From Legionella antarctica (GTDB lineage Bacteria; Pseudomonadota; Gammaproteobacteria; Legionellales; Legionellaceae), in contig NZ_AP022839.1 in NCBI RefSeq assembly GCF_011764505.1, forward strand, positions 3,316,001 through 3,380,000: a stretch of 64,000 nucleotides of DNA, given 5' to 3'. Each line of letters opens with the position of its first letter. Position 1 is the stretch's first letter. Below are positions 49,771-59,753 of the stretch, piece by piece. A model generated the notes under the pieces. That model was not told the DNA's origin. It saw only the letters and a program-made list of their open reading frames with translations, and made no database searches. The position numbers and the translations under genes were made by a program.

Positions 49771-50181
49771 TTCAGAACATCTCCCGAACCTATTTAAAAA
49801 TCATACCGACAAGCAATGTTTTTTACCAGCACGATTTTAACACAAGATACAAAAAAACCACGCCCAGATAATAAATGGTTTTTGATAACCTGTATTTTTC
49901 TGATTACACTTTGTCAAAATTGCTAGGATATAAACTGTGCACAACGGATAAAAAACCAAGCTGTGAATAAGTAATATTATTTACGATTGTATCTCCAACT
50001 GGCTTTTAATTTTCTCCTGTTGTCAATAAAGGTCAACTCAAAGATGTATTGAGCCTCTAAATATCCTGGAAAATTTAAGCATGCGATCGGTCGACAACTC
50101 CTTGAACAATAGTCTATATTAGAATGAGGATGCACCGAGTAAGTTTTCCAATACTAACCAATGATAGATAAGGATATTCTA

Positions 50182-50733
50182 ATGGCTAAAACAAAAGAAA
50201 TTAACCCGACGGGTATTGACCTAAATCGTAATTGGGGTTGGATTTTGGGACTAGGCATTCTATTTGTTATTTTAGGATGTATTGGATTAGGAATGGTGGT
50301 TGGATTAACCCTGGTGAGCATGATCTTTTTTGCAGCCCTGTTAATTGTTGCGGGTATAACTCACGTCGTTGATGTTTTTAAACATCGAGAGTGGAAAGGA
50401 ATCATCTGGCAGTCTTTAATAGCTATTTTATATATTGTAGCCGGTTGTGTTGTCTTTTATGACCCATTTTTAGCATCCACTTTAATTACTGCTGCTTTAG
50501 CTGGGGTTCTTATTGTCATCGGCCTAACCCGAATCCTTATGGCTTTTTCTTTAAAAGATTCAAAAGGATGGTTGTGGTTATTATTAGCAGGAATTACCGC
50601 CATTATTCTTGGAATGCTCATATTGATGCACTGGCCCATTAGTGGCTTATGGGTTATTGGCCTCTTTATTGCTATTGAAATGATAGTCACTGGGTGGACT
50701 TATATCTTTATTGCTTTTGCCTCCAGAACTTAA
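50182..50733 (+). CDS. HdeD-like acid-resistance membrane protein
   Basis: This 183-aa protein has six hydrophobic segments with internal repeats (G-L-G-I-L-F-V-I-L-G, L-I-A-I-L-Y-I-V-A-G, L-L-A-G-I-T-A-I-I-L-G), as in the DUF308/HdeD family linked to acid stress in E. coli. The ATG at 50182 is preferred over that at 50161 because AAGGA precedes it at good spacing. It is monocistronic. The 458-bp gap downstream to hemC contains no supported gene. Confidence 0.82.
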   Translation: MAKTKEINPTGIDLNRNWGWILGLGILFVILGCIGLGMVVGLTLVSMIFFAALLIVAGITHVVDVFKHREWKGIIWQSLIAILYIVAGCVVFYDPFLASTLITAALAGVLIVIGLTRILMAFSLKDSKGWLWLLLAGITAIILGMLILMHWPISGLWVIGLFIAIEMIVTGWTYIFIAFASRT

Positions 50734-51191
50734 CACAGTTGGGTGCAAAACGCCCCACCGTGCTGAATAAGTCATTTAATCCGCTGTGATTATCCTGCCC
50801 TCGGTGATGCATCAACAATATCAGCATTGCACACCGGGTTATACACAGTAAAATAATGTTCATTTTCGAAAAATTCAGCCAAAAATGGTCTTAAGTTTTT
50901 TGGCTGTTGCAAGGGAAATTTTTATCTAGTGAAGCTCTTTTTCAGTATATAATTTCTTAATGGAAGTGATTAGGGTTCTGGATGCATGCTCCCGATTTTC
51001 TGCACTGGTGTCATTTTTCGCTGTCGTATTCCTCTACTTTTGAACTGATACAGAATTTCTGACTTCTATTTTCTTTTTACTCATATGTGCCCTGGATGCT
51101 CAAAAATATCAAGCACAAAGAAAATTATCCTCTAAGGTTCAAGTAAAACAATGGTATTATATTCAAAATCTAATACCAGCTTTTACACTCC

Positions 51192-52121
51192 ATGATGATT
51201 TCCAAAAAAATCCGCATTGCAACACGCCAAAGTCCACTTGCCTTATGGCAAGCTAATTTTGTTCGAGAGCAGCTCTTAAAACAATGGCCTGACCTAACAA
51301 TCGAATTATTGCCCATGGTCACCTCTGGCGATAAATTTCTCATGGATAAACTATTGGCTGTGGGCGGGAAAGGGTTATTTGTTAAAGAATTAGAGGATGC
51401 CCTATTAAATAACAGGGCAGATATTGCAGTACACTCTACTAAAGATATGCCCGCAGAGCTGCCAGCAGGATTGCATTTAGCGGTAATTTGTGAACGACAT
51501 AATCCCTTTGATGCACTAATCAGCACACGATACGGATGTCTTGATGAACTGCCCTGTCAAGCAATAGTTGGGACAGCAAGTCTTAGAAGACAATCACAAT
51601 TATTAGCCTATAGATCTGATCTTCAGATTAAAACCTTGCGTGGTAACATAAATACGCGGCTCGCAAAACTTGAATCTGGAGAATATGATGCAATTATACT
51701 CGCTGCTGCAGGCCTTGAGCGCATGAGCTTAGAACATGTCATTACAGAACAGTTGTCTGATGAAATAATGTTACCTACTTGTGGACAAGGCGCTTTATGT
51801 ATTGAATGCCGAACGGATGATCAAGAAATACAACAACTCATTGCCAGCTTAAATGATCCAGTATCCTCTTTATGTGTGCAAACAGAACGCAGCGTTAATG
51901 CGCAACTAGGAGGTAATTGCCAAGTGCCTTTAGCCGTTTTTTGCACTGTTACGTCAACTAATCAACTTTTTTTACGGGCAAAAATTCTAAACCCTGAAGG
52001 TACTCAGTCTATATATGACAGTCAAAAAGGAGCTGTGGAGCAAGCCCCAGATTTGGCAAAACGCTGCACTGAATCTTTGCTAACCAAGGGTGCGGCGGAT
52101 TTACTTGACTCGATACCATGA
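51192..52121 (+). CDS. hemC: Porphobilinogen deaminase
   Basis: This 309-aa enzyme joins four porphobilinogens into hydroxymethylbilane. Cys243 in G-G-N-C-Q-V-P carries the dipyrromethane cofactor, Asp85 in S-T-K-D-M-P is catalytic, and the G-T-A-S-L-R-R-Q segment binds substrate. It is the first gene of hemCDXY and overlaps hemD by four bases. A TATTAT about 40 bp upstream may be the -10 element. Confidence 0.97.
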   Translation: MMISKKIRIATRQSPLALWQANFVREQLLKQWPDLTIELLPMVTSGDKFLMDKLLAVGGKGLFVKELEDALLNNRADIAVHSTKDMPAELPAGLHLAVICERHNPFDALISTRYGCLDELPCQAIVGTASLRRQSQLLAYRSDLQIKTLRGNINTRLAKLESGEYDAIILAAAGLERMSLEHVITEQLSDEIMLPTCGQGALCIECRTDDQEIQQLIASLNDPVSSLCVQTERSVNAQLGGNCQVPLAVFCTVTSTNQLFLRAKILNPEGTQSIYDSQKGAVEQAPDLAKRCTESLLTKGAADLLDSIP

Positions 52122-52888
52122 TACGGACACTTAATGGACTCCGGGTATTAAATACCCGCCCCAGAAACCAGGCTCAAGCACTGAGTAAAAGCATTATTGA
52201 TGCAGGAGGTATCTCTATTGAATGCCCCGCGATAGAAATTAAGGCAACCAATGCTGCCTGGATTCGTTTATTACCTGATTTATTGAAGGTAAACCAAGCT
52301 ATTTTTGTCAGTGCTAATGCTGTTCATCATTGTTTTACTCAATTCAGGTTAAATGGTATTCATTGGCCAGCGCAGATTAAGGTTATTGCTATAGGCCAGG
52401 GAACCGCAAAAGCTCTTGGTGAATTAAATATTCAAGTTAATTACTTACCCGAGACACCTGATAGCGAGGGCTTACTCAGCCTGAGTAATTTACAGCAACT
52501 AAAAAATCAAACCGTGCTATTATTTAAAGGTATTGGGGGCAGAGAGGTCATTGAAAAAGGTTTATTACAAAGAGAGGCCAAGGTAATCACGTTCAATGTA
52601 TATAGAAGAGTTCTTCCTCAAATTCGCGGTCAATTTATTAATTCGCTATGGCATGATGACCTGGTGGATATTATACTGTTAACAAGCGAGCAATCTATAC
52701 GTAATCTTTTTAAGATTTTTGCTAAAGAGGCTCATGACTGGCTCCAAGAAAAACCGTGTCTGGTTATTAGTGAGCGTCTGGGTAAATCAGCTTCAAGATT
52801 AGGTATGAAAAAAATTATAATAAGCCATCCTGATTGGATGATGAATACATTACTAGACTATTATCAAGGATCAATCCATGGCAAATAG
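52118..52888 (+). CDS. hemD: Uroporphyrinogen-III synthase
   Basis: This 256-aa protein has the two-domain HemD fold. The family diverges strongly, but the N-terminal L-N-T-R-P motif, I-F-V-S-A-N-A-V, the V-Y-R-R junction and L-L-T-S-E-Q-S, together with its place after hemC, make the call sure. It cyclises hydroxymethylbilane with inversion of ring D. Confidence 0.93.
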   Translation: MIRTLNGLRVLNTRPRNQAQALSKSIIDAGGISIECPAIEIKATNAAWIRLLPDLLKVNQAIFVSANAVHHCFTQFRLNGIHWPAQIKVIAIGQGTAKALGELNIQVNYLPETPDSEGLLSLSNLQQLKNQTVLLFKGIGGREVIEKGLLQREAKVITFNVYRRVLPQIRGQFINSLWHDDLVDIILLTSEQSIRNLFKIFAKEAHDWLQEKPCLVISERLGKSASRLGMKKIIISHPDWMMNTLLDYYQGSIHGK

Positions 52889-54005
52889 CACCGAAGAAGA
52901 ACAAAAAAAAGAAGTAAAAGCATCAAAACGAAACGCTAAACCAAATACTCAAACACGTGAACCCACTAGTCTTTCTTGTCCCAAAAGTAATTTTTTAATT
53001 AGTGGGCTGGCTCTTTTTATAGCTGTTGTGTCAATGGCGATTGCCCTATACGCTATTCAATTTAACTACAAACTCCAAGAAAAATTGGTTAAGAAAAACA
53101 CTCATTTAAACGATGAAATAGCTCAATTAAAACAAACTCAGACAAACAATCAAGAACAAGTCGAAGCAAAAAAAAACGAGTTCAAACAAACCCAGGAGGA
53201 GTTGCAGAGCAAGCTGGAGCATCTGAACAAACAATTACAAACCGCTATGGATCAAAAACTCTACCAAAATCAGGATTGGCTCCTGCTAAAAGCGCGTAAT
53301 TATCTTGAATTAGCCCAAATAAATGCTTATTGGAGTGATGATGTTAACGCGGCAATCTCCCTGCTACTGCAAGCAGATAAATTACTGGAGCAGTTATCTT
53401 CACCTAAAATCTTTGCAGTAAGACAAGCTGTAGCAAAAGAAATTGCTCAATTAAAAGCCATACCCAAGGTGGATGTAACGGGTATATTGAGTCAGCTGGA
53501 TGCGGCACAAGTCAATGTCAGTACTCTTACTATCCAGGCAAATATTGATGAACCTGAATCCAATGGAACGATTAAAACACCAAAAACTGCCCATCCTTCA
53601 GCATGGCAAACGCGTCTTCAAGACAGTGTTCATTTATTGGAAAAAATGGTTGTTGTCCGTCGAGATGATGAAAACATTAAACCCTTAATGTCCCCCTTGT
53701 ATGAATCAACATTGAGAGAAAGTATTCGTATGAGTCTTCAAGAGGCTCAATGGGCAATTATTAATAATAATCCTGTCGTCTATCAACTGGCACTTAAGCA
53801 AGCCTCTTCAAACCTTAAAAGAGCATTCAATCAAAACTCAAAAAATACGGAAGAATTGCTAAAACAATTAGATGATCTCCAAAAAATAAAAATTACGCGA
53901 GAACGATCTGTAATTGAACTAGCGCTCCCCCTTCTAAACCAAATAATCGATAATCAACAATTGCTTGTTAACCCCGCGAATAATGGCGGGAAAGGAGAAT
54001 ATTGA
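52878..54005 (+). CDS. hemX: HemX, uroporphyrinogen-III C-methyltransferase-like membrane protein
   Basis: This 375-aa protein has a short basic cytoplasmic part, one membrane helix (about 37-58), then a Gln/Lys-rich coiled coil (about 65-125) and a helical periplasmic domain. Despite the family name it has no methyltransferase motif. Its role in haem synthesis is not settled. It overlaps hemD by 11 nt and hemY by four. Confidence 0.9.
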   Translation: MANSTEEEQKKEVKASKRNAKPNTQTREPTSLSCPKSNFLISGLALFIAVVSMAIALYAIQFNYKLQEKLVKKNTHLNDEIAQLKQTQTNNQEQVEAKKNEFKQTQEELQSKLEHLNKQLQTAMDQKLYQNQDWLLLKARNYLELAQINAYWSDDVNAAISLLLQADKLLEQLSSPKIFAVRQAVAKEIAQLKAIPKVDVTGILSQLDAAQVNVSTLTIQANIDEPESNGTIKTPKTAHPSAWQTRLQDSVHLLEKMVVVRRDDENIKPLMSPLYESTLRESIRMSLQEAQWAIINNNPVVYQLALKQASSNLKRAFNQNSKNTEELLKQLDDLQKIKITRERSVIELALPLLNQIIDNQQLLVNPANNGGKGEY

Positions 54006-55210
54006 TAATGATGCGTATTCTGATCGCTTTTATTATTCTATTAGGCTCCGTTTTGCTGGGTATTCAGCTAAACGATGATCCTGGTTATGTATTGATTACG
54101 ATTAATCACTGGATTGTTGAAACTACGGTATGGTTTGCTGCATTTGCTTTGCTTTTATTATTCGTGGTAATTCACATTGTTTTACAACTCTATAATAAAA
54201 TTTCTAATACTCCAGGGATGATTTATCAATGGAATTCGCGACGCCTTTCCCAAAAAGCGCAAGCAACAACCAGAAAAGGGTTAATAGAATATAGCGAGGG
54301 GTATTGGCAGAAAGCAAGAGCTCATCTAATTCAGGCTTTACCCAATACCGACACACCCCTCCTTAATTATTTAACAGCAGCGCGAGCAGCCCAAAAAATG
54401 GGGGATAGCAAGCTGCGTGACCACTATTTACGAGAAGCACAACAATCAATGCCCGAGGCCAAAATTGCAGTAGAATTAACCCAGGCACAATTACAATTAG
54501 CAAACCATCAATGGGAACAGGCTTTGGCAACTTTAAGGCATCTACATGATTTAGCTCCTCGCCACCCCTATGTTTTAAAGTTACTTATGAATTTGTATGA
54601 AGAAGTAAGGGATTGGCCACAACTCATAGCCATCCTGCCTGATTTAAAAAAGAACAAAGTTATTCCTGAGCAAGTTTTTGAACAATTACAACAAAATGCT
54701 TACTTACAAACCATTGTAGATCTGAGCAAACAAAATCAGCCTGAAGCAATCACTAGTTCCTTTAATAAACTGCCTAAAAATTTAGCACATAATCCAGATA
54801 TTGTGGCTGAATATATTCGTTTTTTATTGAAAAACCATGACTATAATAAAGCAGAGGCTATTTTAAGACGCTGTCTTCGTAAAGAAGTCAACCCACAATT
54901 AATTGAACTTTATGGATTGCTGTTGTGTGATGCAAATCAATTGGATTTTGCTGAATCATTGCTTAAAAAAAATCCTCACTCAGCTGCCTTGTTTTTATGT
55001 TTAGGGCGACTATGCATCGCGCAACATTTATGGGGGAAAGCCAAACATTACCTTGAGCAATCCAATGAACTCCATCCTACACCTATTGCTTATGCAGAAC
55101 TTGGTCAACTGCATGAAAAACTCAACGATGCATTTCTTGCCTGCGAGAATTTTAAGAAGGGCTTGGAGTTAGCAACAATGGATTCAGATAACTCATTCCC
55201 TCAAAAATAA
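54002..55210 (+). CDS. hemY: HemY, TPR membrane protein of haem operon
   Basis: This 402-aa protein has two N-terminal hydrophobic helices (about 3-20 and 40-62) of the HemY_N domain, then TPR-like helical repeats to the end. This is the gammaproteobacterial HemY, not the protoporphyrinogen oxidase of the same name. It probably scaffolds late haem enzymes. It is the last gene of the operon. Confidence 0.92.
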   Translation: MIMMRILIAFIILLGSVLLGIQLNDDPGYVLITINHWIVETTVWFAAFALLLLFVVIHIVLQLYNKISNTPGMIYQWNSRRLSQKAQATTRKGLIEYSEGYWQKARAHLIQALPNTDTPLLNYLTAARAAQKMGDSKLRDHYLREAQQSMPEAKIAVELTQAQLQLANHQWEQALATLRHLHDLAPRHPYVLKLLMNLYEEVRDWPQLIAILPDLKKNKVIPEQVFEQLQQNAYLQTIVDLSKQNQPEAITSSFNKLPKNLAHNPDIVAEYIRFLLKNHDYNKAEAILRRCLRKEVNPQLIELYGLLLCDANQLDFAESLLKKNPHSAALFLCLGRLCIAQHLWGKAKHYLEQSNELHPTPIAYAELGQLHEKLNDAFLACENFKKGLELATMDSDNSFPQK

Positions 55211-55312
55211 GCATCCTGGGGTCATCTCGCGGCGTGCCGGGCGTTGGAAAGAAAGTGATTGGCACCAGCACACAATCGATGAATCAACTTGCAACAACCC
55301 TTGATTAGTATT

Positions 55313-56245
55313 CTATTTTTTTGCCATAGAATCATGACAAGCATCATTACACTGAGTTTTGGTTTTTTCAGTTTGAATCGTAGTATGCTGAATGCTAAAT
55401 TGCTTTCTCAGTTGATCAACCAACTCGATACGTGATTCATCAGTTAATGCTTCGTCGGGCATATAAAGATGGACTGACATGGCATTCTCTTGAGTACTCA
55501 TTGCCCAAATGTGCAAATCATGAACCCCCTGTACCCCAGGCCTATTTAAAAGAAATTCACTAACAGCGTTCCAGGAAATGTGTTTAGGAACTCCATCAAT
55601 GATTAATCTGAAGCTATCGGCAAATAAAGCCCAGGTTCCTTTGAGGATGACCAGTGCAATCAGTAAACCAACGATAGGATCTATCCATAACCAACCAGTC
55701 CAATACAATAAAGCAGCAGAAATTACTACTCCTACAGAAACTAAAGCATCATAAACTAAATGCAGATAAGCTCCTCGAATGTTGAGATCATCAGAACCTC
55801 GCAAAAATAATAATGCGGTCCCGCTGTTGATGAGAATACCAACTCCGGCAACAATCATTACCGAGACTGCTTGTACTTCTGTAGGAGAAAATAGTTTATA
55901 AACGGCTTCTGTGGCAATAATGCCACAGGTGAATACCAACAATATCCCATTAGTTAAAGCAGCTAATATGGATGTTTTCTTCAAGCCATAAGTTGTTCTC
56001 TCTGTTGGCTTACGCTTCATCAGACTGGTTGCAAGCCAAGCTAAAATCAAGCTTAGTACATCACCTAAATTATGAAATGCATCCGCTAATAAGCTGGTTG
56101 AATTAGCTATATAAGCAAAAATAATCTGCAAAATGACAAAAAGACCATTCGCAATAATTGCAATTAAAAAGGCACTATCATAGGTTACAGCTTCATGATT
56201 ATGGCCCTGATGCTGAGACGATTCAGCATGCGAATGCTTACTCAT
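55313..56245 (-). CDS. Cation diffusion facilitator (zinc exporter type)
   Basis: This 310-aa protein has a His-rich N terminus, six membrane segments and a cytoplasmic ferredoxin-like C-domain. The metal site residues are visible in A-F-H-N-L-G-D and H-L-V-Y-D-A-L-V-S, an H-D/H-D arrangement typical of Zn2+ transporters such as ZitB/CzcD. It exports the ion in exchange for protons. The gene lies 11 bp downstream of queH. Confidence 0.9.
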   Translation of the reverse strand: MSKHSHAESSQHQGHNHEAVTYDSAFLIAIIANGLFVILQIIFAYIANSTSLLADAFHNLGDVLSLILAWLATSLMKRKPTERTTYGLKKTSILAALTNGILLVFTCGIIATEAVYKLFSPTEVQAVSVMIVAGVGILINSGTALLFLRGSDDLNIRGAYLHLVYDALVSVGVVISAALLYWTGWLWIDPIVGLLIALVILKGTWALFADSFRLIIDGVPKHISWNAVSEFLLNRPGVQGVHDLHIWAMSTQENAMSVHLYMPDEALTDESRIELVDQLRKQFSIQHTTIQTEKTKTQCNDACHDSMAKK

Positions 56246-56256
56246 AAGTCTCCTGT

Positions 56257-56904
56257 TTACTGTCCTTCGGTATAATAATTAATGCCTATCTTAATTCTGT
56301 CACGTGTTTTTTCTTTGCGCCAAGCATTGGTATCACGTAAAGAATAAACACAACCACAATACTCTTGCTTGTAAAACTCTTCCCGTTTGGCTATCTGGTA
56401 CATCCGCTCAGACCCACCATTTTTTCGCCAATTGTAAGTCCAATACTCTATATCAGGATAATGACTGGCAGCGCGTATCCCCGAATCGTTTATTTGATTC
56501 ATGTCTTTCCATCGCGATATACCCAAAGAGCTACAAATAACCGGAAAACCATGTTCATGAGCATATAAAGCAGTTCGTTCAAATCGCATATCAAAACACA
56601 TGGTACAACGTTTCCCTCGCTCAGGCTCCCACTCTAAGCCCTTAGCACGAGTAAACCAATTGTCTTTATCATAATCTGCATCGATAAATGGAATGCCGTG
56701 TTTCTCGGCAAAGTTGATGTTTTCCTGTTTTCTAATTTCATATTCTTGAACAGGATGAATATTAGGATTATAGAAGAATATAGAAAAATTAATTTCTGAA
56801 TAGATCAATGCTTCCATTACCTCACCCGAACAAGGCGCACAACATGAATGCAGCAATAACTTATCTGCATTAGCAGGTAACTCCAATCGTTCTCTTTCAA
56901 TCAT
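56257..56904 (-). CDS. queH: Epoxyqueuosine reductase QueH
   Basis: This 215-aa protein of the DUF208 family has the cysteine clusters [19 protein letters not shown] and [12 protein letters not shown]. These bind an iron-sulfur cluster and metal and reduce epoxyqueuosine to queuosine in tRNA. QueH is the non-homologous substitute for QueG. The start is the ATG at 56904, just past the orn stop; the longer frame adds 27 residues inside orn. Confidence 0.92.
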   Translation of the reverse strand: MIERERLELPANADKLLLHSCCAPCSGEVMEALIYSEINFSIFFYNPNIHPVQEYEIRKQENINFAEKHGIPFIDADYDKDNWFTRAKGLEWEPERGKRCTMCFDMRFERTALYAHEHGFPVICSSLGISRWKDMNQINDSGIRAASHYPDIEYWTYNWRKNGGSERMYQIAKREEFYKQEYCGCVYSLRDTNAWRKEKTRDRIKIGINYYTEGQ

Positions 56905-56905
56905 T

Positions 56906-57457
56906 TTATACTTCCGGCAAATTGATAAAATGTTGACGATAATATACCAATTCGTTAATTGAGTCTTTAATATCATCCAAAGCAAGATGCTTGGATTCTT
57001 TCACAACCCCACTCAATAGTTCAGGACGCCAACGGATGGCTAACTCTTTCAGGGTGCTAACATCCAGGTTTCTATAATGAAAAAAAGCTGCCAGATCAGG
57101 CATATATTTATATAGAAAACGTCTGTCCTGGCAAATAGTATTTCCACACATTGGCGACTTCCCTTTATCAAGGTACTGACTTAGAAAGGTCAGGGTTGAT
57201 TTTTCCGCTTGCAACTCACCCACATCGCTGGCCAGTACTCTCTTGACCAAACCGGATTGATTATGCTGTTTGGTGTTCCATGAGTCCATTCCATCAAGCA
57301 ATTCCTTAGACTGAGCAACTGCAATTACCGGCCCTTCAGCCAGAATATTTAAATGAGCGTCCGTTACTACAGTTGCTATTTCTATAATTCTATCCTGTTC
57401 AGGCTCAAGACCTGTCATTTCTAAATCTATCCAGATTAAATTTTGATTATTTTTCAT
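56906..57457 (-). CDS. orn: Oligoribonuclease
   Basis: This 183-aa DEDDh exonuclease degrades 2-5 nt RNAs and pGpG. The motifs are W-I-D-L-E-M-T-G-L near the start, the central D-R-R-F segment, and H-L-A-L-D-D-I near the C terminus. It overlaps the end of cca by 11 nt. rsgA lies divergently beyond cca; in E. coli orn and rsgA are direct divergent neighbours. Confidence 0.96.
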   Translation of the reverse strand: MKNNQNLIWIDLEMTGLEPEQDRIIEIATVVTDAHLNILAEGPVIAVAQSKELLDGMDSWNTKQHNQSGLVKRVLASDVGELQAEKSTLTFLSQYLDKGKSPMCGNTICQDRRFLYKYMPDLAAFFHYRNLDVSTLKELAIRWRPELLSGVVKESKHLALDDIKDSINELVYYRQHFINLPEV

Positions 57458-58679
57458 GTAATTTCCAAGAGTTTAAAATTAGTTCTACACAAGCCACACG
57501 ACGTTGATGCAAAGCTTCCTTAATCGCTTTACCTTCATAACCCTGAGCTATCAAAACCTGAGGATTTACTTTGGCACACTCCAATAATAAATAACTCCAT
57601 TGTCGTGCCTGTTGATAATCAATGGTCCTACCTCGACCTTCTGCATCAGCCTGGCACGCGATTAATAAATCATAAAACAATTGAGGCCGACGAAATGCAT
57701 CACACTGCTCTAAAAGTCTGACAATGGTGCTTGCACGTAATTCAACTAAGCGATGAATATTTAAATGAAATCGTGAAACTAAAATAGCTAATTGACGATA
57801 ATCATTAGGAATTCGCAAACGTGAGCACAATGACTCGATCACAGAAACACCCTTTTCTTCATGACCATGATGTCTGGGCCAAATGCTCATTGGCGTAACT
57901 GCCTTACCTAAATCATGAACCAGGGCGGCAAAACGAACTACTGGATCTTCAGTTAAGATAACTGATGCCTCTAATACCATTAACGTATGAACACCGCTAT
58001 CTATTTCAGGGTGATGTTGATAAGGATTAGGTATTCCAAATAATGAATTTAACTCCGGAAAAATCACCTTAAGTGCATCGCAAGAACGCAAAGTTAGAAT
58101 AAATTGCTCTGGATTTTTTTCACCTAAACTTCGTTGCAATTCCTGCCAAACACGCTCAGCAACCAAATGCAATAACTCGCCTCGCTTTACCATTGAGTAC
58201 ATTAAAGCACGGGTTTCATTGGCCAATCTAAAACCAAGATAATGAAAACGTGCTGCAAAACGAGCCACTCGCAGTACACGAACCGGGTCCTCTATAAAAG
58301 CAGGTGACACATGGCGCAATATTTTATTGTTTAAATCTTGCTGCCCCTGATATGGATCGATAAGATTGCTTTGTTCATCCATTGCTATCGCATTAATAGT
58401 CAAATCACGCCGCCCCAAATCCTCTTCTAAAGAAACTGTAGAACTAAAATCGCAATCAAAACCATAATATCCTGGCGCTGATTTTCTTTCTGTTCTTGCC
58501 AAAGCGTATTCTTCATTAGTTTCAGGGTGCAAGAACACCGGGAAATCACGTCCAACTTGTCTAAATTTTTTATTTAATAATTGCTGGGGCGTTGATCCAA
58601 CCACTACCCAGTCACGCTCATGCACAGGTATTCCCAATAATTGGTCACGGACAGCACCACCGACTAAGTAGACTTTCAT
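57447..58679 (-). CDS. cca: tRNA nucleotidyltransferase (CCA-adding) with HD domain
   Basis: This 410-aa class II enzyme builds or repairs the CCA end of tRNAs. The nucleotidyltransferase motif [12 protein letters not shown] and D-W-V-V-V-G are followed by [12 protein letters not shown]-terminal HD domain (L-V-H-D-L-G-K) gives phosphatase and phosphodiesterase activity as in E. coli. The ATG at 58679 gives the normal M-K-V-Y-L-V-G-G start. Confidence 0.95.
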   Translation of the reverse strand: MKVYLVGGAVRDQLLGIPVHERDWVVVGSTPQQLLNKKFRQVGRDFPVFLHPETNEEYALARTERKSAPGYYGFDCDFSSTVSLEEDLGRRDLTINAIAMDEQSNLIDPYQGQQDLNNKILRHVSPAFIEDPVRVLRVARFAARFHYLGFRLANETRALMYSMVKRGELLHLVAERVWQELQRSLGEKNPEQFILTLRSCDALKVIFPELNSLFGIPNPYQHHPEIDSGVHTLMVLEASVILTEDPVVRFAALVHDLGKAVTPMSIWPRHHGHEEKGVSVIESLCSRLRIPNDYRQLAILVSRFHLNIHRLVELRASTIVRLLEQCDAFRRPQLFYDLLIACQADAEGRGRTIDYQQARQWSYLLLECAKVNPQVLIAQGYEGKAIKEALHQRRVACVELILNSWKLHEK

Positions 58680-58744
58680 TAAATATGATTTACCTGCATA
58701 CTGTAACATTAATAAACTTATCCATTATAGTATAGATCGCAACC

Positions 58745-59722
58745 ATGAGTAAAAGACGTATCAATAAACAACAATTATCGCGAATTGAAAAAAATCAACA
58801 AACCTATCAAGAGACTAAAGAACACAATCATGATGCGCTGGCAGATGGTTTGGTAATTACCCGATACAGCAGACATGTAGAAATTGAAGACAATGAAGGG
58901 AAACGAATCCGATGCTCTATAAGGCCTAACCTTGATACCTTGGTTGCCGGCGACAGGATCATTTGGCAAACAGAAGGTGATAATCAAGGTGTAGTTGTCA
59001 GTTTATATCCAAGAGGATCTACTCTGGCAAGGCCAACAAGTGCTGGTCTAAAGAAACCCGTAGCAGCAAATATCACCCAAATGATCATTGTCATTGCTCC
59101 CAAGCCAGAGATCAGTTGGGCCTTGCTTGATAGTTATTTGATAATGGCGGAAACTTTACATTTACATGCTGTTATTTTACTGAATAAAACGGATTTACCT
59201 TGCGACGAACTCAAAGCGCAATTACTGATGGACTACCAATCACTAAGTTACCCAATTGTTATGGTGAGTAAAAATAGTTCTTTAAGTTTTAACCCTTTAA
59301 AGTCAGCGCTCAATAATCAAATTAGTGTTTTTGTTGGTCAATCTGGTGTGGGTAAATCCTCTATAATTGCCGAAATACTTCCCCATGAAGGAAATATTGC
59401 TACACAAGAAATCTCCCTCGGTTCCGAGCTAGGGCGCCATACTACAAGCAACTCACGCTACTATCATCTACCTAGTGGAGGAGCATTAATTGATTCACCC
59501 GGTGTAAGGGAGTTTAGTTTATGGGATATAGACACGAACATAATTGCCCATGGCTATATCGAATTTAAGCCATATTTATCTCAATGCAAATTTCGCAATT
59601 GCACTCATATAAACACGCCTCATTGCGCTATTATTGCAGCCTTGAATCGAGGAAATATTTCGATGAGAAGGTATGAGAATTTTATAAAGCTGTGTGCCCA
59701 ATTTAGTAAAACAAAATTTTAG
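58745..59722 (+). CDS. rsgA: Ribosome small-subunit GTPase RsgA
   Basis: This 325-aa circularly permuted GTPase helps 30S maturation. An OB-fold N-domain (about 35-105) precedes L-L-N-K-T-D (G4), then G-Q-S-G-V-G-K-S-S (G1) and D-S-P-G (G3). A C-terminal zinc site reads C-K-F-R-N-C-T-H ... C. It is divergent from cca with a 65-bp shared promoter region. Confidence 0.96.
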   Translation: MSKRRINKQQLSRIEKNQQTYQETKEHNHDALADGLVITRYSRHVEIEDNEGKRIRCSIRPNLDTLVAGDRIIWQTEGDNQGVVVSLYPRGSTLARPTSAGLKKPVAANITQMIIVIAPKPEISWALLDSYLIMAETLHLHAVILLNKTDLPCDELKAQLLMDYQSLSYPIVMVSKNSSLSFNPLKSALNNQISVFVGQSGVGKSSIIAEILPHEGNIATQEISLGSELGRHTTSNSRYYHLPSGGALIDSPGVREFSLWDIDTNIIAHGYIEFKPYLSQCKFRNCTHINTPHCAIIAALNRGNISMRRYENFIKLCAQFSKTKF

Positions 59723-59753
59723 AGGTCGTACCACTCAACCTCCATGAGTTTTC